Below are positions 1-8,453 of a DNA stretch of 46,595 nt, one piece after another (position 1 is the stretch's first letter; the number at the start of each line of letters is the position of its first letter). Location of the stretch: contig CAINWP010000198.1 of assembly GCA_903854475.1 (NCBI GenBank), positions 1 through 46,595 of the forward strand. The letters run 5' to 3'. The notes under the pieces are model-generated. The model worked only from the letters and a program-made list of their open reading frames with translations. It searched no databases and was not told the origin of the DNA. The position numbers and the translations under genes are program-made. Origin of the DNA: an uncultured Verrucomicrobiota bacterium (GTDB lineage: Bacteria; Verrucomicrobiota; Verrucomicrobiia; Limisphaerales; UBA9464).

Positions 1-3000
1 TTGATCGTTGTGGGGTGGTTTGCGTACCGGGAGTTGGGGGTCGAGCAAATTCCCAATGTGGAGCTGCCCATTATCACCGTCAGCACCACCTTGCGCGGGG
101 CCTCGCCCGAGGAGATCGAGACCGGCATCACTCAGCCAATGGAGGAAATCATCAATACCGTGGAAGGCATTGAGGAGCTGAGTTCTTCCAGCCGGGAAGG
201 GGTGTCTTCGATCACGGCGCAGTTCTTCTTAGAGCGTAATCGAGACCTGGCCGCCCAAGACGTTCGGGACAAGGTCAACTCGATCCTGTCGCGACTCCCC
301 CCGGGTACGGAGACGCCCATCGTGGACAAGTTCGAGGTGGATGCGACCCCGGTGTTCTCGGTGGCAGTCAGCTCGCCCCGGGACCTCAAGGAGTTGACCT
401 TTCTGGTGGATCGGCGTCTCAAGGAGAACTTGGAAACCGTGCAGGATGTTGGGGCGATCCAATTGATCGGATCGCGGGTGCGGGCGGTGCAGGTGGCCGT
501 GGATCCCGATCGCCTCCGCCAGTTCGGCCTCGATATCGGTGATGTCCGTAAGGCCTTGATGGAGCAGAACGTGGAAATCCCCGGTGGCCGGGTGCAGCAG
601 TCCGGCCGCGAGTGGGTGCTGAGAACTCTGGGCCGGATGGAGACAGTGGCTTCCTTCGAGCGTCTCATCATCGCCGATCCAGGTGGACAGCCCATTTACC
701 TCGGTCAGGTGGCCAGAGTCACCGATGACATCGAGGAGCCTCGGACGTTGTCCCGGCTGAATGGTACCAACTCGATCACACTGGTGGTTCGTAAGCAGAG
801 CGGATCCAACACCGTGCGGCTGATCGATGCTTTGATGGCTCGGATGGACGAGTTGAAATCGGTGCTCCCGCCGGATGTCACGCTGACGGTCATCCGCGAT
901 CAGTCGCGCTTTATCCGACGCAATTTGGGTGAGATTTCCTTCCACCTGGTGCTGGGCATGGGGCTGGTGGCCTTGACGGTTTTTGCGTTCATGCACGATT
1001 GGCGCAGCACCGTCATCGCGAGCATCGCCATACCGACCTCCATTGTTGCGACCTTCGCTCTCATGCGGGTCATGGGGTACACCATTAACAATTCCACCAT
1101 GCTCGCGCTGACCTTCGCCGTCGGCGTGGTGATCGATGATGCGATCGTGGTCTTGGAAAACATCTATCGGACCATGGAAGAGCATGGGTTGGGCCCGCTG
1201 GAGGCGGCCCGTCAGGGCACCCGCGAGATCGCGTTGGCGGTGTTGGCGACCACGTTGTCGCTGGTGGTGATCTTCTTGCCGCTGGCCTTCATGAAGGGCC
1301 GCACGGGTATGTTCTTCAGCAGTTACGGGGTCACGGTGGCCTTCGCTATCCTCGTGTCGCTCTTCGTGAGTTTCACGCTCACGCCGATGCTGGCGGCCCG
1401 CTTTTTGCGCAGATCCCGCGACGAGGCCGATCGCCTGAAGAAAGCCCACGGCGGGCCTTGGATGATGTGGATCGGCCACCAGTACTTGGTCGTGCTTCGG
1501 TGGAGTCTGCACCACCGGTGGGTGATTATGTCGTTGAGCCTGGCCTGTATGGTCTCCATCTGGCCGCTGCTCAAGGCCAGTCGGTTCACCTTCATGCCCA
1601 TGGATGACTCCAGTGAGTTCGAGGTCAACCTCACGCTTCCGGAAGGCAGTGGCATAGAACAGGCGGCTGCACTGACCGCTGAGGTGGAACTACAGCTTAA
1701 GGCCCTCCGCATCGAAAACCAGGTGGCCATCACCGATACCTTGGTCACGGTGGGACCGGTCAGCGGCCGGGTGGGCAAGGGCGAGGGAGATGTGACTCAA
1801 GCCAATATTTACTGTCGTCTCCCGGAGTTGGGCGGGCTGATTGAGCAACTGAGGGGTACGTCTCGCCGCTGGGGGCAATTGGAGGCGATGACCAAGGCCC
1901 GTGGTGTGGTGGCGCGGTATCCGGATGTGCGCTCCTCAGTGGGGGCTATTTCTCCTCTGGGCGGTGGCGGCGGACGCAGTGCGGAGTTGTCCTTTAACCT
2001 GGTGGGGCCCGATTTGGAACGCTTGACGGCCTACTCCGAGGCGCTGGTTAAGGAATTGCGCCAAAACCCAGGCCTGTCCGATGTCGATACGACCCTGTCC
2101 AATCGAAAGCCCGAGCTGCAAGTCCACATCGATCGAGATAAGGCCAGCCAGTTTGGTCTGCACATCACCGACATTGCGGCCACGCTGCGAACCTTGGTGG
2201 GCGGAGAAATTATCGGAGTGTTTAAGGAGAAGGATGAACAGTACGACGTGTGGCTGCGGGCCGATGCCGCCCACCGAGGGACCGCCGAGGCGTTGCAGCA
2301 GGTGTTCGTCCGCACTCGTCCTAGCAGCGCTTCCGGGGCACGGCCCGAGATGGTGCCCTTGGGCAATTTTGTTCGTTTTGAAGAAGCTCGTGGCCCCAAT
2401 CAAATTGACCGTTTCCAGCGTCAGCGCCGCGTGACATTGGTGGCCAATCTGGGGACTTATTCGCTGGGCGAGGCGGTGCAGGAGGTCGAGCGAGTGGTGG
2501 CCCGGATGGATCTTCCGCCGGAGTACCAGATGGTAATGGTCGGTCGTGCTAAGCAGTTGAGGGAGACCTTGACCAACTTCCTGATGGCCTTCCTGGTGGC
2601 GGTGATCTTCATGTATATGGTGTTGGCGGCCCAGTTCGAGCATTTCATCTATCCCATCTCGATCTTATTGGCGGTTCCGTTGTCGTTGCCCTTCGCGTTG
2701 GCTTGGATGGTCTTGATCAATGAGCAGCTCAATATTTATGCCATTTTCGGGCTCTTCATGTTGGTGGGTATCGTGAAGAAAAACGGCATCATGCAAATCG
2801 ACTACACGCGGGTGCTCCGAGAGCGGGGGGTGCCTCGGGATGAGGCCATCCTCGAGGCCAATCAGGTCCGACTGCGACCCATCCTCATGACCACGTTGTT
2901 GCTGGTGGCGTCGATGATTCCCATCGCGCTGGGCGTGGGTCCCGGTGCGGCGGGGCGGGCCTCGATGGCCAAGGTCATCATCGGCGGTCAAATGCTCTGC

Positions 3001-3093
3001 CTGTTGCTGACGCTCCTGGTCACGCCGGTCAGCTATGCGATCTTCGACGACTGGGGCCGTCGGTTGCTGCGGCGTGGGCCGGATGGCTCTTAA
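1..3093 (+). CDS. RND-family efflux permease (AcrB/MexB type), 5' truncated by window edge
   Basis: This is an inner-membrane proton/substrate antiporter subunit of a tripartite export pump. The open frame is already running at base 1, and the first visible residues lie inside the first membrane segment. Comparison with AcrB suggests about 25-30 residues are missing. Visible landmarks are the porter-domain start (GASPEEIETGITQPMEE), the transmembrane helix 4 acidic pair in GVVIDDAIVVLEN (Asp379/Asp380, equivalent to AcrB Asp407/Asp408) and the helix 10 lysine in GIVKKNG (about residue 927, equivalent to AcrB Lys940). The proton relay therefore looks intact. Both large periplasmic loops and the C-terminal bundle are present, and the protein ends normally. 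A membrane-fusion partner would be expected upstream, outside the window. Substrate (drug, solvent or metal) cannot be told, although the acidic pair followed by an uncharged helix fits the HAE1 group better than metal pumps. Confidence 0.95.
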   Translation: MIVVGWFAYRELGVEQIPNVELPIITVSTTLRGASPEEIETGITQPMEEIINTVEGIEELSSSSREGVSSITAQFFLERNRDLAAQDVRDKVNSILSRLPPGTETPIVDKFEVDATPVFSVAVSSPRDLKELTFLVDRRLKENLETVQDVGAIQLIGSRVRAVQVAVDPDRLRQFGLDIGDVRKALMEQNVEIPGGRVQQSGREWVLRTLGRMETVASFERLIIADPGGQPIYLGQVARVTDDIEEPRTLSRLNGTNSITLVVRKQSGSNTVRLIDALMARMDELKSVLPPDVTLTVIRDQSRFIRRNLGEISFHLVLGMGLVALTVFAFMHDWRSTVIASIAIPTSIVATFALMRVMGYTINNSTMLALTFAVGVVIDDAIVVLENIYRTMEEHGLGPLEAARQGTREIALAVLATTLSLVVIFLPLAFMKGRTGMFFSSYGVTVAFAILVSLFVSFTLTPMLAARFLRRSRDEADRLKKAHGGPWMMWIGHQYLVVLRWSLHHRWVIMSLSLACMVSIWPLLKASRFTFMPMDDSSEFEVNLTLPEGSGIEQAAALTAEVELQLKALRIENQVAITDTLVTVGPVSGRVGKGEGDVTQANIYCRLPELGGLIEQLRGTSRRWGQLEAMTKARGVVARYPDVRSSVGAISPLGGGGGRSAELSFNLVGPDLERLTAYSEALVKELRQNPGLSDVDTTLSNRKPELQVHIDRDKASQFGLHITDIAATLRTLVGGEIIGVFKEKDEQYDVWLRADAAHRGTAEALQQVFVRTRPSSASGARPEMVPLGNFVRFEEARGPNQIDRFQRQRRVTLVANLGTYSLGEAVQEVERVVARMDLPPEYQMVMVGRAKQLRETLTNFLMAFLVAVIFMYMVLAAQFEHFIYPISILLAVPLSLPFALAWMVLINEQLNIYAIFGLFMLVGIVKKNGIMQIDYTRVLRERGVPRDEAILEANQVRLRPILMTTLLLVASMIPIALGVGPGAAGRASMAKVIIGGQMLCLLLTLLVTPVSYAIFDDWGRRLLRRGPDGS

Positions 3094-3299
3094 GAACAGC
3101 CGGTCCAGCGCATCCGGCCCAACCATTGAGAACGAAGTTCTCGGTGGATGTTGGAACGGGTTTTCCTGGGTTGAGTGCGCGGATCGTTGTCGTGTCAACG
3201 GGAGGGTGAGGTTCAAGTCCCGGGACCGGCAGACTTCAGTGTGTCCGGTTTGAGGTGGCCTGCGTGAGGCGCTTGGAGAAGGGTTGCGAACGATTTCCC

Positions 3300-4214
3300 A
3301 TGCAAGACCTTGCGCCGAATATTCCGAGTTCTGAATCCACCAGAGTTTTCCGGGTGGGAGCCGTGCAAATGATCTTCGCCGAGTCCACGGCGGCCAATTT
3401 GGGCAAGATAGAGCGGGCCGCCACTGCAGCGGCGCGGAAAGGTGCGGATGCGGTCCTGTTCCCGGAATGCGCCACGACCGGCTATGCGATGGATTTCGGG
3501 AACCTCAAGCCGAGTGCGGTGGATCAGGCCTTGAACGCCATTTCCCAACTGGCTGCCGATTTGCGGGTGCAGTTGTTGGTGGGGAGCCCGGTCTTTCGCA
3601 GCGGACGGCTTTACAATGCCTTGTTGGTGTTCAATCGATCCGGCCGGTTGGTGCATGCGTATGCCAAGTGCCAGTTGACCCAGTCAGACCGTCAGTGGTT
3701 TTCAGCCGGTGAGGATATTTCGCTCTTCGAACTCGATGGCATCCCCGCCTCCACCTTCATTTGCCATGAGCGACGATACCCCGAATTGCCTCGGATCTCC
3801 GCGATGGCCGGCGCCCGCATCGTGTTCCATCCGAATGCTGGGATGGATTCGTTGGCGGTTTCCCGCAAGAAGCGTGGGGGGCGGGATGGCATGGCGGTCC
3901 GCGCCTTCGAGAATGCGGTGTACTATGTCTTTGCCAATTCGGTGGGCCCACAAGGGCAGGGGAAATGGTCGGCTGGTGACTCGAAGATCGTGCATCCCAG
4001 TGGCAAAGTGCTTCGAATCGCCAACAATCAGGACGAAGCGACCTTGATCGCCGATTTGAAAATGGCCGATGCCACGGGCCGGTACGCCTTGGAAAGCTTA
4101 GAGCATCCCCGTTGGCTGGCTGCGCAGTGGAAATCCATCCTGCCAAAACTCGTGCGGAAGGCCCGGCGGACAGATGCTCTCTTCGAGAAGCGCTTTCCGG
4201 GTCGCCCCGCCTGA
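3300..4214 (+). CDS. Carbon-nitrogen hydrolase (nitrilase superfamily)
   Basis: This is a cytoplasmic amidase-type hydrolase of the nitrilase superfamily. The catalytic triad is visible as Glu56 in FPECATTG, Lys123 in YAKCQL and Cys155 in FICHERRYPE, in the order and spacing usual for the family. The frame is open upstream to a GTG at 3255, but those 15 residues are rich in Arg and Cys and unlike any family N-terminus. I therefore place the start at ATG 3300, giving 304 residues, about the usual length of 260-310. It is followed 105 bp later by dapA in the same direction. Substrate is unknown; omega-amidase, N-carbamoyl and ureidopropionase-like activities all share this fold. Confidence 0.88.
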   Translation: MQDLAPNIPSSESTRVFRVGAVQMIFAESTAANLGKIERAATAAARKGADAVLFPECATTGYAMDFGNLKPSAVDQALNAISQLAADLRVQLLVGSPVFRSGRLYNALLVFNRSGRLVHAYAKCQLTQSDRQWFSAGEDISLFELDGIPASTFICHERRYPELPRISAMAGARIVFHPNAGMDSLAVSRKKRGGRDGMAVRAFENAVYYVFANSVGPQGQGKWSAGDSKIVHPSGKVLRIANNQDEATLIADLKMADATGRYALESLEHPRWLAAQWKSILPKLVRKARRTDALFEKRFPGRPA

Positions 4215-4319
4215 CGGAACAGCACAGGTTATTCGAACGATGCCTGAGGCAGGAATTGCATCCGGCCGAAAACACCCTTCCAAAACGGCCCTGTTTCCCC
4301 CATTTTTACGTCCTTGGCT

Positions 4320-5195
4320 ATGTTTACTGGCACTTTCACGGCATTGGTCACCCCGTTTCGCGATGGAGAATTGGACGAAGCAGCCTTTGAGAAATTGGTC
4401 CGCTCTCAGATTAAGGGCGGGGTGGATGGGATCGTGCCCATGGGAACCACCGGTGAGTCTCCGACACTGGATTATGATGAACACCTGAAGGTCATCGAGT
4501 TGGCCGTGAAGTTTTCGGGCGGCAAGTTGCCGGTCTTGGCGGGCACGGGTGGCAATTCTACGCAAGAGGCTATCTTTCTGACCCAAGAGGCCCAGAAGCT
4601 GGGAGTGGATGGCTCGCTCCAGGTGGCCCCGTATTACAACAAGCCCACGCAGGAGGGCGTTTATCAGCACTTCGCGGCCATCGCCCGATCCACCCGGTTG
4701 CCCATCTTGCTTTACAGTATCCCGGGTCGTTGCGGCATCGAGATCGGTATCGACACCGTTAAGCGCTTGGCGACGGACTTTAAGAATATCGTCGGCATCA
4801 AAGAAGCAGGGGGTTCTTGCGACCGCGTCAGCCAATTGCGAGCGGCCTGCGGACCGAAATTTCAGATCGTCAGCGGCGATGATTCGCTGACGCTGCCGTT
4901 CATGAGCGTCGGTGCTCAGGGCGTCATCAGCGTGGCCTCCAATGTGGCGCCGCGCGAGGTGTCTAAGATGGTGCGCGCGTTTGCGGCCGGGGATGCCAAA
5001 GGGGCGCTGAAGTTGCACACCCGCTTGTACCCGCTGTTCAAGAACCTCTTCGTCGAGACCAATCCCTCACCGTGTAAGACCGCGTTGGCGTTGAAGGGCA
5101 TGATGGGCGAGGAAGTGCGCCTGCCGTTGGTGCCCTCGTCGACAGCGACGCGCGAGTTGATCCTCAAGACGTTGACCGAGGCGGACCTGCTCTGA
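4320..5195 (+). CDS. dapA: 4-hydroxy-tetrahydrodipicolinate synthase
   Basis: DapA condenses pyruvate with aspartate semialdehyde, the first committed step to diaminopimelate and lysine, so it feeds peptidoglycan and protein synthesis. The TIM-barrel signature residues are present: GTTGES near the N-terminus, PYYNKPTQEG, the tyrosine and arginine of LLYSIPGR, and the Schiff-base lysine in IVGIKEAGG. That lysine falls at residue 161, the same number as in E. coli DapA. The predicted length of 291 residues matches the family. A TTG at 4314 is two codons upstream, but ATG 4320 gives the canonical MFTGTFTALVTPF start. Other NAL-family aldolases are possible, but the motif set is typical of true DapA. 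Confidence 0.95.
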   Translation: MFTGTFTALVTPFRDGELDEAAFEKLVRSQIKGGVDGIVPMGTTGESPTLDYDEHLKVIELAVKFSGGKLPVLAGTGGNSTQEAIFLTQEAQKLGVDGSLQVAPYYNKPTQEGVYQHFAAIARSTRLPILLYSIPGRCGIEIGIDTVKRLATDFKNIVGIKEAGGSCDRVSQLRAACGPKFQIVSGDDSLTLPFMSVGAQGVISVASNVAPREVSKMVRAFAAGDAKGALKLHTRLYPLFKNLFVETNPSPCKTALALKGMMGEEVRLPLVPSSTATRELILKTLTEADLL

Positions 5196-5287
5196 GCACC
5201 GGACTCGGTTGCCGCCCGAAGTTGCCCGGAGTTGCCTAAACCTGTGCGTGGCTCCCGAATCTAGATCTCTTCCAACGTGCCATCCCG

Positions 5288-5959
5288 ATGATTATCGCCC
5301 CTTCTCTACTGGCTTCGGATTTTGGTCGCTTCGCCCATGAGGCAGCGCGCGTCCAGCGTTCGAGTGCGGAGTGGTTGCATTTGGACATCATGGATGGGCA
5401 CTTCGTCCCAAACATTTCCTTCGGGCCTGAGGTGGCCAAGGCGGTCCGCAAGGTGTTCCGGCGGCACCTGGACGTTCACCTAATGTGCTCGAAGCCGGAG
5501 ATCTTGCTTGAGCCGTTCGTGAAGGGCGGGGCTGATTCCATGACCATACATGTGGAGTTGGGCGACTTGGTCAATCCGCTCCTGTGGCGCATCCGATCGA
5601 TGGGCAAGCAAGTGGGGTTGGCTGTGAATCCACCGACGAATATCACGTCGGTTCGTCCCTATTTGGCCCAGGTGGACTTGGTGCTGGTGATGACGGTGAA
5701 TCCCGGATTTGGCGGGCAGTCGTTCATCGAAGAATGTGTTCCCAAGATCCAGCGGCTCGAGGCCTGGCGTCGTGAGATGGGCCTCAAGTTTCGCATTCAG
5801 GTCGATGGCGGCATCAACGACATCACCGGTCGTGAATGTGCCCGGGCCGGTGCCAATGTCTTCGTGGCCGGCACGCATCTTTTCGGTAAACGCAATATGG
5901 GTCAGGCGGTTCAGCGTTTGCGGGAGCGGTTGATTCCGGCCGCCCAAGAATTGCTTTGA
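5288..5959 (+). CDS. rpe: Ribulose-phosphate 3-epimerase
   Basis: Rpe interconverts ribulose 5-phosphate and xylulose 5-phosphate in the pentose phosphate pathway. The 223-residue TIM-barrel protein carries the family signatures: APSLLASDF at the N-terminus, the metal-site aspartate and histidine region HLDIMDGHFVPN, MTVNPGFGGQ and VDGGI with the second catalytic aspartate. Start ATG 5288 gives exactly the usual N-terminus. It lies 92 bp after dapA in the same direction, so the two may be cotranscribed, but no functional link is implied. Length and motifs are normal. Confidence 0.95.
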   Translation: MIIAPSLLASDFGRFAHEAARVQRSSAEWLHLDIMDGHFVPNISFGPEVAKAVRKVFRRHLDVHLMCSKPEILLEPFVKGGADSMTIHVELGDLVNPLLWRIRSMGKQVGLAVNPPTNITSVRPYLAQVDLVLVMTVNPGFGGQSFIEECVPKIQRLEAWRREMGLKFRIQVDGGINDITGRECARAGANVFVAGTHLFGKRNMGQAVQRLRERLIPAAQELL

Positions 5960-5984
5960 GTCGGTGGGCGGTCTGAGTTCTTGG

Positions 5985-6014
5985 CCGGTCTTTGGTCCGG
6001 TCTTTGGTCCGGTC
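5985..6014 (+). repeat. 12-bp tandem repeat, about 2.5 copies
   Basis: The unit ccggtctttggt occurs at 5985-5996 and 5997-6008 and restarts as ccggtc at 6009-6014. It sits between rpe and the DMT permease start at 6036. If translation of the permease began at an upstream GTG (5964), this repeat would encode a GPVFGPV run that is not typical of the family, which argues for the later start. Confidence 0.8.
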
Positions 6015-6035
6015 TTAGAACCCTCCTTCTGTGAA

Positions 6036-6923
6036 ATGATTCCTTCCCTCTTGGCCATGGTGCTTTTCGCCGTTTCATCGGTGAGCGCTCGTCAATCGGT
6101 GGGCGTCTTCGGGCCTGCGACGGCGAATTTCTTCCGGCAAATCCTGGCTGTCCTGCTGTTGGTGGCATTTGTCCTCATGATGGGCTCCGGATTCTCCGGT
6201 CCGTCCTTGTCCTGGTTTCTGTGGAGTGGCGTGGTGGGCTATGGCCTTGGGGATGCGGGGGTTTTTCTGGCACTGCCCCGGTTGGGTTCTCGGCTGACGT
6301 CCCTCATGACCCAATGCCTCGCGGCCCCCATCGGGGCGCTTCTGGAATGGGCCTGGCGTGGGCAGGTCCCCACCGGTGTGCAGTTGGTGGCCGGTTTGAC
6401 GATCTTGTCGGGTGTCTTCTTGGCATTGGCGCCACAGCGGGGCTCTGCCTGGGCGGGCGTGGAGTGGAAATCCGGTGTGTGGTTTGGACTGCTGGCGGCA
6501 CTCGGACAATCCGGTGGAGCGGTCCTGAGTCGACAGGGATTTGAATTGGCAAGACTGGCCGGAGAGCAGGCGCACCCCATGACAGTGACCCTCCAGCGGG
6601 CCTTGGCCGGCTTGGTGGTGGGCGGAATCTGGTACGGAGCGGCCCGTCTCCGTTCCGTTCCGGTTCCCTTGGGCCCGGCTCTCTTGAAGGGGCGTGGATG
6701 GCTTCTGGCCAACGCCTTGGCCGGTCCGACGCTAGGGGTGGCGTGCTACCAGTGGGCGTTGGCCCGGCACCCGGTTTCCCAGGTGCTTCCGGTGGTCGCC
6801 ATGGTGCCGCTGGCCGTCATTCCGCTGGCCTATTGGTTAGAACAGGAACGCCCCACCCGACGATCCCTTATTGGAGGCGTGCTGGCCGTGGCGGGCGTGG
6901 TCGGATTGGCGCGCTATTCGTGA
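6036..6923 (+). CDS. DMT superfamily permease with two EamA domains
   Basis: This is a small integral membrane transporter of the drug/metabolite superfamily. About ten hydrophobic segments can be traced, arranged as two EamA halves (roughly residues 5-125 and 145-290), with the typical conserved glycine- and proline-rich turns and a final LIGGVLAVAGVVGL segment. The frame is open from a GTG at 5964, but ATG 6036 yields MIPSLLAMVLFAVSS, which enters the first membrane helix directly, so I use it (295 residues). Substrate cannot be inferred; EamA proteins export amino acids, metabolites or nucleotide sugars. Confidence 0.85.
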   Translation: MIPSLLAMVLFAVSSVSARQSVGVFGPATANFFRQILAVLLLVAFVLMMGSGFSGPSLSWFLWSGVVGYGLGDAGVFLALPRLGSRLTSLMTQCLAAPIGALLEWAWRGQVPTGVQLVAGLTILSGVFLALAPQRGSAWAGVEWKSGVWFGLLAALGQSGGAVLSRQGFELARLAGEQAHPMTVTLQRALAGLVVGGIWYGAARLRSVPVPLGPALLKGRGWLLANALAGPTLGVACYQWALARHPVSQVLPVVAMVPLAVIPLAYWLEQERPTRRSLIGGVLAVAGVVGLARYS

Positions 6924-7067
6924 TCGATAGAGGTTTGTTCCTTTTTTAAGACTCCGAGACCACGGTCCTTTCAACCTCGATGCGGAAATACCGAAGCAGC
7001 AGGCGATGACAATAATCATACCGCTGAACCCAATTCGAAAATCGTTCCCTGACCCCGTTCCTTGCAG

Positions 7068-7128
7068 GCCGGGTTCCCTGACCCGGCGCTCCCCCGTTCC
7101 CCACAGACGCCCGGTGAGGGCACCGGGC
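7068..7128. repeat. Two short GC-rich hairpins upstream of the recombinase gene
   Basis: The first is gccgggt (7068-7074) pairing with acccggc (7081-7087) across a 6-base loop. The second is gcccggtg (7109-7116) pairing with caccgggc (7121-7128) across a 4-base loop. A near-duplicated phrase (gttccctgacccc at 7044 onward and gttccctgacccg at 7073 onward) runs through the same stretch. The DNA between the permease and the recombinase therefore looks like repeat-derived intergenic DNA and not a coding 5' extension. Confidence 0.6.
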
Positions 7129-7149
7129 CTACGTGCGTGCCTTTTTGGC

Positions 7150-8136
7150 GTGTCGAAATCCACGAAAGGTACCTACTCTCGTGCCGTGGCTGAGACCTCT
7201 CCATTGGATCCCTTGGCATCGGGCTTTCTGGCCGATTTAGGGGCGGTGCGGGTGGCTTCTGACTACACGGTCCGCAACTATCGGCAGGCTTTGGAGGAAT
7301 TTTCGGAGTGGCATCGGGGGGGGGCCGCAGGAGCCGCCCCAGACTGGGTCGCGCTTTCGCGTGATCATTTTCGGCAGTACTTGCGTTGGTTGGGCCGAAA
7401 GCGCTTGGGTCGTGCTTCGGTGCGCCTTCGGTTGAGTGCTCTGCGCACCTTCTACCGGCACTTATTGCAGCAGAAAGCCGTCGTTGAGCAACCGGTTCGG
7501 GGTTTGCGAGTCCCGAAAGAGGAACGTCGATTGCCTCGGTTTCTGTCGGTGCCCGACATGGAGCGATTGTTGCAGGCACCCCTCGAGGAACACCGCCGCC
7601 TGCAATCCGCGGCCGATACGGATTCAGCCCCCGATCCCACGGAGTGGTTGAGAGATGCGGCGGTCCTGGAATTAATTTATTCGGCGGGCCTGCGGGTCAG
7701 CGAAGTTTGCGGGTTGCGGGTCGATCAAGTGGATCTCAACGGCCAGACGCTCCGGGTCCTCGGCAAGGGGCGCAAGGAACGGGTGATTCCCTTCGGCGGT
7801 CCGGCGCTGGCCGCCTTGGAGGCCTATTGGCGATGGATTGGACCTCAGCAAAAACCCTCAGATCCCGTGTTTCAGGGGCGCGGTGGGGTTCCGTTGAGCC
7901 CCATCCGCGTTCAGACCCGCCTGAAGCGGTATTTGGCCCAGGCTGGGCTGGACCCCGCGCTGACGCCCCACAAACTGCGCCACAGTTTTGCCACCCACCT
8001 CTTGGAGGACGGGGCGGACTTGCGGGCCGTCCAAGAGTTGCTGGGACACAAAAACCTCAAGACAACCGAGGTCTATACCCATGTCACCGTGGAACGCTTG
8101 AAAGCCGTCTATGCCGCGGCTCATCCCCGAGCCTGA
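7150..8136 (+). CDS. Tyrosine recombinase of the XerC/XerD type
   Basis: This is a site-specific recombinase with an N-terminal SAM-like core-binding domain (about residues 20-115) and a C-terminal catalytic domain. All catalytic positions are visible: Arg in SAGLRVSEVCGL, Lys in GKGRKERVIPF, His-x-x-Arg in PHKLRHSFATHL, the second His in LLGHKNLKTTEVY and the nucleophilic Tyr in VYTHV. Size, absence of extra arms and this motif spelling match chromosomal XerC/XerD, which resolve chromosome dimers at dif, better than phage integrases. The frame is open from 7006 but passes through hairpin repeats. GTG 7150 (328 residues) or GTG 7186 (316 residues) are better starts. XerC versus XerD cannot be decided here. 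Confidence 0.9.
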   Translation: MSKSTKGTYSRAVAETSPLDPLASGFLADLGAVRVASDYTVRNYRQALEEFSEWHRGGAAGAAPDWVALSRDHFRQYLRWLGRKRLGRASVRLRLSALRTFYRHLLQQKAVVEQPVRGLRVPKEERRLPRFLSVPDMERLLQAPLEEHRRLQSAADTDSAPDPTEWLRDAAVLELIYSAGLRVSEVCGLRVDQVDLNGQTLRVLGKGRKERVIPFGGPALAALEAYWRWIGPQQKPSDPVFQGRGGVPLSPIRVQTRLKRYLAQAGLDPALTPHKLRHSFATHLLEDGADLRAVQELLGHKNLKTTEVYTHVTVERLKAVYAAAHPRA

Positions 8137-8169
8137 GCCCGGGCCGGTCGAAAAACTTCCCGGTCTTAG

Positions 8170-8332
8170 CCGGAACGATTCAATTGGATCGGTCGTGCTG
8201 GCTGCGTCTTCTTCCGCAAGAGCTTCGTTGTTCGCTCGTTACGGGCCTGCGATCGGCCCGCGCCTCGCTCTCGCCTCGTCTTGCGAAAGAATCCGCGACG
8301 CCATCCCTTTCCTCCCAACTGAATCGTTCCGG
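8170..8332. repeat. 163-bp imperfect palindrome with 18-bp terminal inverted repeats (MITE-like)
   Basis: This fills most of the 317-bp gene-free gap between the recombinase and clpC. The ends are ccggaacgattcaattgg (8170-8187) and ccaactgaatcgttccgg (8315-8332), inverted repeats matching at 17 of 18 positions. Inside them, further blocks pair when the right half is reverse-complemented, including ttctt-cgcaaga and the central gatcggcc region, so the element could fold into one long interrupted hairpin. No transposase frame lies inside. It could be a non-autonomous mobile element or an intergenic palindromic repeat family. It is also placed where it could end recombinase transcription. Confidence 0.6.
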
Positions 8333-8368
8333 TCCTAGAGGTTTCGTAAAGGCTGTTAAAATTGGGGG

Positions 8369-8374
8369 TATACT
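8369..8374 (+). promoter_or_regulatory. Possible -10 box for clpC
   Basis: The hexamer tatact matches a sigma-70 -10 element and lies 80 bp before the clpC ATG, just after the palindromic element. No convincing -35 hexamer is seen about 17 bp upstream, so this is only a candidate. Confidence 0.25.
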
Positions 8375-8453
8375 GAAGAACTTTTGACGTATGTGGCTTC
8401 GGTGACCAGATTAGGGGCGTCGGGCGCACAGCTGCGCCGGCACTTTTGAGACC

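Noticed and set aside
229-1515. Long minus-strand open frame (428 codons) opposite the RND permease
   Set aside because: It is antisense to an unmistakable RND protein; its translation is His/Arg/Gln-rich, low in hydrophobic core, with no domain. GC-rich codon bias produces such shadows throughout the window.
3128-3142. gagaac-gaa-gttctc inverted repeat as a LexA-type box
   Set aside because: The 3-base spacer does not fit the GAAC-N4-GTTC consensus, and the downstream gene is not an SOS gene.
3201-3240. tRNA-like T-arm phrase (aggttcaagtcccggg) before the nitrilase gene
   Set aside because: The flanking five bases on each side do not pair, and no acceptor stem, D-arm or anticodon arm can be fitted, so it is not a tRNA.
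4098-5018. 306-codon minus-strand open frame opposite dapA
   Set aside because: dapA is certain on the other strand, and this frame has shadow-like composition and no start context.
7150-8136. Phage or integrative-element integrase
   Set aside because: Motif spelling and size match chromosomal XerC/XerD; there is no adjacent tRNA, attachment-site duplication or phage gene.
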